A DNA stretch of 39,704 bases from an uncultured Lachnospiraceae bacterium (GTDB lineage: Bacteria > Bacillota > Clostridia > Lachnospirales > Lachnospiraceae), in the NCBI GenBank assembly GCA_951801955.1, contig CATOOV010000029.1, positions 1-39,704 of the forward strand. The letters run 5' to 3'. This document shows positions 34,562 through 39,704 of the stretch, piece by piece (the stretch's first letter is position 1; the number at the start of each line of letters is the position of its first letter). The notes beneath the pieces are model-generated. The model saw only the letters and a list, made by a program, of their open reading frames with translations, searched no databases and was not told where the DNA came from. The position numbers and the translations under genes are program-made.

Positions 34562-35418
34562 ATCAGATGACAATAAGAGGCTTAAAAATCTTTTTTAAAG
34601 ATAAAGGCGGCGTATTCTTTTCCTTATTAGGCGTGATTATTATTTTTTGTTTGTTTATTTTCTTTATTGGAGACTCAATTACCGAAGGCTTGGATTTTCT
34701 TGATAATGTTGAATATGTGATGAACTCATGGGTGGTAGCCGGTATGCTGGCTTCCTCTGCAATCACTACCAGCATGGGTGCCTATGCAGTTATGGTATCT
34801 GACCGGGAACACAAATGTATCAAAGATTTTTACTCATCTCCAATTAAGAGAAGCAGTGTTGCGGCAGGTTACATGTGCACAGGGTTAATTATCAGTATTG
34901 TAATGTCTTTCGTTACATTTATTTTCGGTGAAATATATATTATTGCAAATGGGGGAGAACTCATCGAATGGATGGATATCCTAAAAATGATAGGCGTTAT
35001 TTTACTTTCATCTTTCTCCTCCAGTGCAATGGTCTGTTTTATTATATCTTTTGTAAAGACAAGCAATACATACACTACCATCAGCATTATATTGGGAACG
35101 CTCATTGGTTTTTTAGTAGGGGCATATATCTGTATTGGCGATTTGCCAGAGGGTGTCCAATGGGTAATTAAATGCTTTCCTTGCGCCCATGCTGCAGTAT
35201 TGTTCCGCCAGCTCCTTATGGGAGATGCAATGACAACCGGATTCGCTGATCTGCCGGAATCTGCATTAACAGAATTTAAAGACACAGTAGGAGTAATATT
35301 TGAATATGGCGACTGGAATCCCGAACCTTGGTTCCATGTGTTGGTATTGATTGGAACTGGGATTATTTTCTATTTGCTGGCAATCTTAAATATGTCACGC
35401 AAAGCGAAAAAATATTAA
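34558..35418 (+). CDS. ABC-2 type permease
   Basis: The 286-residue membrane protein has six predicted segments: GVFFSLLGVIIIFCLFIFFI, WVVAGMLASSAITTSMGAYA, GLIISIVMSFVTFIFG, a pair around 138-180, and a C-terminal LVLIGTGIIFYLLAIL. DREHKCIKDFYSSPIKRS is the usual ABC-2 coupling region. Last gene before a terminator. Confidence 0.9.
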   Translation: MNQMTIRGLKIFFKDKGGVFFSLLGVIIIFCLFIFFIGDSITEGLDFLDNVEYVMNSWVVAGMLASSAITTSMGAYAVMVSDREHKCIKDFYSSPIKRSSVAAGYMCTGLIISIVMSFVTFIFGEIYIIANGGELIEWMDILKMIGVILLSSFSSSAMVCFIISFVKTSNTYTTISIILGTLIGFLVGAYICIGDLPEGVQWVIKCFPCAHAAVLFRQLLMGDAMTTGFADLPESALTEFKDTVGVIFEYGDWNPEPWFHVLVLIGTGIIFYLLAILNMSRKAKKY

Positions 35419-35431
35419 TTTTAAGAAAGAG

Positions 35432-35487
35432 ATAAGATGCTATTTGACTCCTCAAACTGAAAAATAGCATCTTATTTCTATGTTTTC
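35432..35487 (+). terminator. terminator after the transporter genes
   Basis: ATAAGATGCTATTT (35432-35445) pairs perfectly with AAATAGCATCTTAT (35462-35475), a 14-bp stem with a 16-base loop, followed by a broken T-tract (TTCTATGTTTT). It probably ends most of the long biosynthetic transcript. Confidence 0.75.
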
Positions 35488-35498
35488 CTTGTGAAAGG

Positions 35499-35588
35499 AT
35501 GAATCAGAACAGTTGTGAAACAATCGTACCACTTGTTGGTTTAAGGCAGAACCTTACGAAAACATGAATCGGCACAATTGTGAAACAA
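35499..35588 (+). repeat. two 25-bp direct repeats ahead of the GNAT gene
   Basis: Positions 35499-35523 and 35564-35588 share 22 of 25 bases (ATGAATC-G-ACA-TTGTGAAACAA), 65 bp apart start to start. The copies contain an ACAATTGT-like half palindrome. They could be operator sites or a local duplication. Confidence 0.6.
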
Positions 35589-35609
35589 ATAGATATGGAG
35601 GAAAATAAC

Positions 35610-37208
35610 ATGTCAAAAATAAAATATGAATTTTATAGTGAAAAAGATGCCTCAGCAGTCGCTGAGCTCATGAAAAAAAATAAATTTTGGATTGGAAAAT
35701 TCGATCAAAATTTAACTGGTGAGAAATTTATTGATTATCAAAGAAAAAAAGGAACCATATTTGGCATTGTAGGCAAAAAAAATGACAAAGTTGTAAGTTA
35801 TGTGGCGGCATACAAAACTGGAGGACAAAAAGTTGCAAATAAAAACCAAGCATTTATCTGCGCGCTTATTATCGCCCAAAAATACCGCTTATCTGTGTTT
35901 TCGATTTCTGATATGTTCAGTATGCTGATAAAAGAACTAATCCGTATGGGATATAACGATTTGATCTGTGAAGTGGCAAAGGATAACTATCCTTCTTTTT
36001 ATATGATGAGAAAGTGCGGGTTTGTAATTATTGACGAAAATCCAACTTTATACGGTGATTACGTCCTGCACAATTACTTTCCAGGCGTTATCAAAATGTT
36101 AAATCAAATCAATTATACAGATAGTACTGCTATACCTGAAATCATACAGAAATTAGATAAAAAAAATTTATACCATTCAGAACAAATAATAGACCTCCGA
36201 TTTATCAACATGGACTGTAAGACAAAAAAACAAAACTATTCGTTTTATGTCGATACATTAAGCGGTAATATTGCCGGCGTGCATCTGCATGATGCCAAGT
36301 TTAAAATCTGGCCCAATAACAACAAGTTAAACAGCTACCTATTTGAAAATTTTGGTAATGACACAAGAAAAGTAAATGTAGCGTTTTGGGAGGATAACCA
36401 CGTAATCACTTCAGAAACATATGAAACAGATTTTTTTCATGTGGATATCCCTGAAAATGTAACAAAAATAACTTTTGATGTAAACAATGATGCGGATACC
36501 TATACTTTCTTTGTAAAAGAAATGATACAATATGGCTTATATCAGTTTGAGCAAAAGAATATAAATTTCACAGCATTTTCTTTTGAGGAAAATTCAGGAT
36601 TTTTATCCTCCGAACAAAACAGCAACCACATATCTTTGTTTAAAGAAATGTGGCCGCATCTGTGCGCCCCTTATATTGAAGGAATTTTTATTCCTAATTA
36701 CGAAAAAAACCTCACGGTAGATCAGCTCGATAACAAAAAGATTACCGTAACAGAACACACAGATGATTACATTCTTATACGGGAATATAAATCAATTGGA
36801 AATAAAATTGAAATACATACAAAGGCAAAAATGTTGTCCCAAATGCAGGTTCAGCCAATGTTCCAATTCGCCCTTTACGATTTAAGTTACAATTGTGAAA
36901 TAACTTTAAATGACAAAACAATTGTAAACAGGAAATACGATCCAGGCGACGGAGACTGCGTGACAGAAGAAATGATTTTTTTAAATTTTCTGCAGCAGGA
37001 ATATTCTAATAAATATTTTAAGCAAATTGACCTTCGTTTTACTTCTGTACCCAATGTTACTTTTCGAATTAAATCAGAAAAACTTGCCACTTGCTTTTGC
37101 CAATTGAATTATTTGGGTATCGAGTACAATAAAAAAATTTTTAAAGGCAAAAATGAAATAGATTTTGGCATAATTTCAATTGAAAAGATCCATTGCTCCG
37201 GCGATTAG
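35610..37208 (+). CDS. GNAT acetyltransferase fused to unknown beta-rich domain
   Basis: The 532-residue protein has an N-terminal GNAT-like domain (about 1-160): FYSEKDASAVAELM, the strand-rich core GIVGKKNDKVVSYVAAY, ALIIAQKYRLSVFSISDMFSMLIKEL and YPSFYMMRKCGFVIIDE. About 350 residues of predicted beta-rich sequence with no recognised family follow. Start ATG 35610 with GGAGGAAA 8 bases upstream. It is separated from the ABC genes by a terminator but lies on the same strand at the end of the cluster. An N-acyltransferase joining the chain to an amine is an attractive but unproven role. Confidence 0.68.
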   Translation: MSKIKYEFYSEKDASAVAELMKKNKFWIGKFDQNLTGEKFIDYQRKKGTIFGIVGKKNDKVVSYVAAYKTGGQKVANKNQAFICALIIAQKYRLSVFSISDMFSMLIKELIRMGYNDLICEVAKDNYPSFYMMRKCGFVIIDENPTLYGDYVLHNYFPGVIKMLNQINYTDSTAIPEIIQKLDKKNLYHSEQIIDLRFINMDCKTKKQNYSFYVDTLSGNIAGVHLHDAKFKIWPNNNKLNSYLFENFGNDTRKVNVAFWEDNHVITSETYETDFFHVDIPENVTKITFDVNNDADTYTFFVKEMIQYGLYQFEQKNINFTAFSFEENSGFLSSEQNSNHISLFKEMWPHLCAPYIEGIFIPNYEKNLTVDQLDNKKITVTEHTDDYILIREYKSIGNKIEIHTKAKMLSQMQVQPMFQFALYDLSYNCEITLNDKTIVNRKYDPGDGDCVTEEMIFLNFLQQEYSNKYFKQIDLRFTSVPNVTFRIKSEKLATCFCQLNYLGIEYNKKIFKGKNEIDFGIISIEKIHCSGD

Positions 37209-37504
37209 ATATCGGCGTATTTTAATCCCGGAATCATCATTTCATCCCCAGAATGGACTTGTTGTAGTACAACCAAAGCCCAATCTGTTCCAAATTGGCT
37301 CTAATAAGCCTTAAAGCAACACTGAGGGCAGATCTTATTGTCATTCGCCCTGTTATATATTTCCGTCAAATTTAAAATAAAGCACCCGTTCTTTGCCATT
37401 ATGTGGTATACTAATATCGCCGTCTAGACGCATTCGGCGTTTTGACGGCGGCACACACCATACAAAACATTGCAACTTCAACTATTGACAAGGAGGATAA
37501 AATC
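37209..37504 (+). promoter_or_regulatory. gap with extended -10 promoter and 5' hairpin
   Basis: No gene is visible. TGG-TATACT (37404-37412) is an extended -10 without a clear -35. Directly downstream CGCCGTC (37418-37424) pairs with GACGGCG (37444-37450) and ACGC (37428-37431) with GCGT (37437-37440), leaving symmetric 3-base internal loops. The hairpin would be at the very 5' end of the transcript of the hemerythrin gene. Confidence 0.5.
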
Positions 37505-38854
37505 ATGGGTAATCAATTAGTATGGCAGGATCGTTTTATTATTGGTGTAGATTCAATTGACAAAGAACACAAAAAGCTTTTCAGTATTCTTAACAGGCTC
37601 TTAATGAACCAAAAAGACGACGAAAAAAGTCAATGGGTATGCAAAGAAGGAATTAAATATTTCAAAGACCATGCTATGAAACATTTTGCAGACGAAGAGT
37701 CATATATGGCATCTATAAACTACATAGATTTTGAGACCCATCGGCGTCTTCACGAAGATTTTCGAAAAAAAACTCTCCCAGCGCTGGAAAAGGAATTGGA
37801 AGAGACTGCATACTCCAAAGATTCCATCAATCACTTCCTGGGCGTTTGTGCAGGCTGGCTGATTGGACATACACTGACGGAAGACCACGCAATTACTGGC
37901 AAAACATTGAGTAAGTGGACCAATCTTTTGCCAGATCAGGAACAAAAAGCCATGACACAGACCATTACGGATGTTTTATACGACATATTCCGCCTAGAAC
38001 CCAAGTTAGTAAGTGAATGTTACAGCGGGGAAAAATTTGGGAAGGGCATTTATTACCGTTTGGTCTATGGCGACAAAAAGAATGAGAAATTAGAAATTAT
38101 GTTAGTTTTTGAAGAAAAACTGATTATTAATACAGTTGGAAAAATGATTAACATAAAATCAGACACCATCAGCGTTATGTTAATAAATATGGCAAGATAT
38201 ACAGCACGGCAGTTTGTGGAGCGTGTCCGGGAACATTTCCCATCTTCTGAGAACTATGAGGTCAAAGAAGAAAATTTGCTGTCTTATGAACAGTTTCAGA
38301 AAATATTTAACAACAAAGAACCCCAATTTAGCCTCTTGTTTGACACAGGCGAGGGTTATTTTGCATATTGCGCCATAGCGCCCCATTTAATTGAAAAGGG
38401 TGATGAAACTGCAATCAAAACGGAAAATGCCATGGTAGAAATCGAAAAATATCTGAAAAAAAACAATACGAGCAATAAAAAGAATATACTTTTGGTGGAT
38501 GACTCTATGGTTGTACTTCATGCCATGGAAGAACTGCTTGGGAAAGATTACGACATCGCTACAGCAAAATCTGGATTATCTGCCATTCGATCTATCACAC
38601 TGAACCGACCAGATCTAGTTCTTTTGGATTATGAAATGCCAGTCTGCAACGGTCAGCAAGTATTGGAAATGATTCGCTCAGAAGAAGATATTGCAGATAT
38701 TCCGATTATTTTTCTGACAGCCACTGTGGACGTAGAGTCTGTAAAAAAATTGATTGCCTTAAAGCCTGCAGGTTATCTGTTAAAAACCTTGCCGCCCTTG
38801 GAGATTAAGAAAAATATTGACGAGTATTTTAAAAAAACAGCAAACAAACATTAA
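37505..38854 (+). CDS. bacteriohemerythrin, CheX-like and receiver domain protein
   Basis: The 449-residue protein begins with hemerythrin iron ligands H22, H60, E64, H79, H83, H122 and D127 (residues 1-135), suggesting an oxygen-sensing di-iron site. Residues about 150-310 resemble the CheX/CheC-like domain. The C-terminal receiver (about 325-449) has ILLVDDS, the phospho-acceptor in LVLLDYEMP, a conserved T in FLTAT and K in LLKTLPP. It likely links oxygen or redox state to phospho-signalling. Start ATG 37505 with AAGGAGG about 8 bases upstream. Confidence 0.85.
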   Translation: MGNQLVWQDRFIIGVDSIDKEHKKLFSILNRLLMNQKDDEKSQWVCKEGIKYFKDHAMKHFADEESYMASINYIDFETHRRLHEDFRKKTLPALEKELEETAYSKDSINHFLGVCAGWLIGHTLTEDHAITGKTLSKWTNLLPDQEQKAMTQTITDVLYDIFRLEPKLVSECYSGEKFGKGIYYRLVYGDKKNEKLEIMLVFEEKLIINTVGKMINIKSDTISVMLINMARYTARQFVERVREHFPSSENYEVKEENLLSYEQFQKIFNNKEPQFSLLFDTGEGYFAYCAIAPHLIEKGDETAIKTENAMVEIEKYLKKNNTSNKKNILLVDDSMVVLHAMEELLGKDYDIATAKSGLSAIRSITLNRPDLVLLDYEMPVCNGQQVLEMIRSEEDIADIPIIFLTATVDVESVKKLIALKPAGYLLKTLPPLEIKKNIDEYFKKTANKH

Positions 38855-38961
38855 CCCTCTAAAGAAAGAAAGCGAAAAAAGTTAAGCTTCAAGTGAAATA
38901 TTCCGATTGAATATAACTATGATGTCACAAATGGTATAATGATAAATGTATTACCCAATCT

Positions 38962-39010
38962 TGATAAAACCCCAGACAGGAAACCTACGATCCTGCCAGG
39001 GGTTTTATCA
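38962..39010 (+). terminator. terminator with 12-bp outer stem
   Basis: TGATAAAACCCC (38962-38973) pairs with GGGGTTTTATCA (38999-39010), and CAGG with CCTG inside. The T-rich arm ends the hemerythrin transcript. The sequence from here to 39160 shows nothing else recognisable. Confidence 0.75.
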
Positions 39011-39177
39011 GATGAAACTCAAAAGCATATCTTGATATTCAAGAATGACATCGCGTTCATGCTGCGGGGTGCGGGTCAGAAGTCTTCTCCGATAAGATAA
39101 AAAATTTCAAAAAATTATCACACTTTCTTTCTTCCTGCATAAGATAATATAACTGTATCTTTTGGAGTAGTGATGCT

Positions 39178-39516
39178 ATGCTTAATTATTTATGGGGTTT
39201 TATGATCGTTATTGGCATTATTTATGCGGCGCTTACTGGAAACCTTCCTGCTGTCACCAATGCTGCTCTGGATTCTGCAAAAGAGGCTGTCACCCTGTGC
39301 ATCACAATGTTAGGAGTTATGTCACTCTGGGTAGGACTAATGCGTATTGCAGAAAACTGTGGCATTATCAGCGGGGCTGCACGAAGAATGAATCCTCTGC
39401 TGCGATTTATGTTTCCTAATATCCCTAAAAACCATAAGGCAAATGAATATATTTCGGCAAATATCATTGCCAATATGTTCGGGCTTGGATGGGCGGCAAC
39501 GCCTGCAGGGCTTTGA
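39178..39516 (+). pseudogene. spmA: spmA, 5' part, interrupted
   Basis: The 112-residue frame matches the N-terminal part of spore maturation protein A: membrane helices at 1-20 and 33-60, LWVGLMRIAENCGII, NPLLRFMFPNIPKNH and ANIIANMFGLGWAATPAGL. Normal SpmA is about 190-200 residues and continues with LKAM after PAGL. Here TGA follows at 39514, but CTGAAAGCAATG (L-K-A-M) resumes at about 39686, after a repeat-bounded insert. SpmA with SpmB helps dehydrate the spore core. GGAG lies 10 bases before ATG 39178. Confidence 0.8.
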
Positions 39517-39682
39517 GTTATTATAATGACAGGTTGAAAAATCCATTGAGAAATCAAGGGTTTCCGCCGAATTTAGCCCTAATGAAAAAATGTAGTTTTG
39601 CATCAAAGCATTTCTGATTTTTCATTTGGACGGCGCCGATTCAAAAGAAAATAGGAAGAAATGTCAGTAATGTAACTCAAAG
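39511..39682. mobile_element. MITE-like insertion in spmA
   Basis: The ends CTTTGAGTTATTATAATGAC (39511-39530) and GTCAGTAATGTAACTCAAAG (39663-39682) are imperfect inverted repeats, 16 of 20 matching. The interior of about 130 bp has no coding capacity. It splits the conserved AATPAGL/LKAM of spmA. The exact ends and target duplication cannot be fixed; an extra TGC lies between the right end and the resumed coding sequence. Confidence 0.7.
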
Positions 39683-39704
39683 TGCCTGAAAGCAATGAGT
39701 TACT

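Noticed and set aside
38935..38940. TATAAT with TGG ahead of it after the hemerythrin gene, suggesting a small RNA ending at the 38962-39010 hairpin
   Set aside because: No -35 element and only about 60 bases to the terminator; the evidence is too thin to list as an RNA gene.

Overview
The window looks like a chromosomal segment of a low-GC, spore-forming Clostridia, most likely a Lachnospiraceae gut species. The evidence is the Firmicutes-type yaaR-holB-yaaT-trmN6-rsmI gene order, an ECF sigma/RsgI-like pair, a BspA-type cell-surface protein with Ig-like repeats, a spmA homologue, and consensus TTGACA/TATAAT promoters. Genus cannot be fixed from sequence alone.

Region 1 (1-5884) is housekeeping. 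A leftward tRNA-Ser(GCU) sits between two leftward promoters, and the inner one faces what is probably an rRNA operon beyond the window edge. A rightward cluster follows: guanylate kinase-like protein, YaaR, DNA polymerase III delta', YaaT/RicT, TrmN6-type methyltransferase and RsmI. Its gaps carry copies of two intergenic repeat families. Region 2 (5953-8840) holds a secreted repeat protein with a His-rich tail, an ECF sigma factor, an RsgI-like anti-sigma factor with a His/Cys-rich tail, and two small membrane proteins. Region 3 (8945-17898) holds a 1,517-residue surface protein, a DUF885 lipoprotein, the magnesium transporter MgtE and a MarR regulator.

Region 4 (18384-37208) is the highlight. 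A tyrosine recombinase gene lies between perfect 26-bp inverted repeats. The same segment carries a consensus promoter (TTGACA, 17 bp, TATAAT) that points left, out of the segment and straight into a terminator. If the segment inverts, this promoter would face a collinear series of genes starting at 20082. I read this as a phase-variable biosynthetic gene cluster captured in the OFF state. The cluster encodes a transcarboxylase-like trio (12S, 5S, biotin carrier) for extender-unit supply, a PPTase, two hot-dog proteins, a malonyltransferase, a ketoreductase, an ACP, a FabZ-like dehydratase, a GcvT-like protein and a single-chain ketosynthase/chain-length-factor fusion. It also encodes SbnA- and SbnB-like enzymes for L-2,3-diaminopropionate and an ABC exporter, and is followed by a GNAT-domain protein. 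No enoyl reductase is visible, so a polyene-type acyl chain, possibly amidated with diaminopropionate, is the most economical hypothesis.

Region 5 (37209-39704) holds a hemerythrin/CheX-like/receiver protein and the start of spmA, which appears interrupted by a MITE-like element of about 172 bp.
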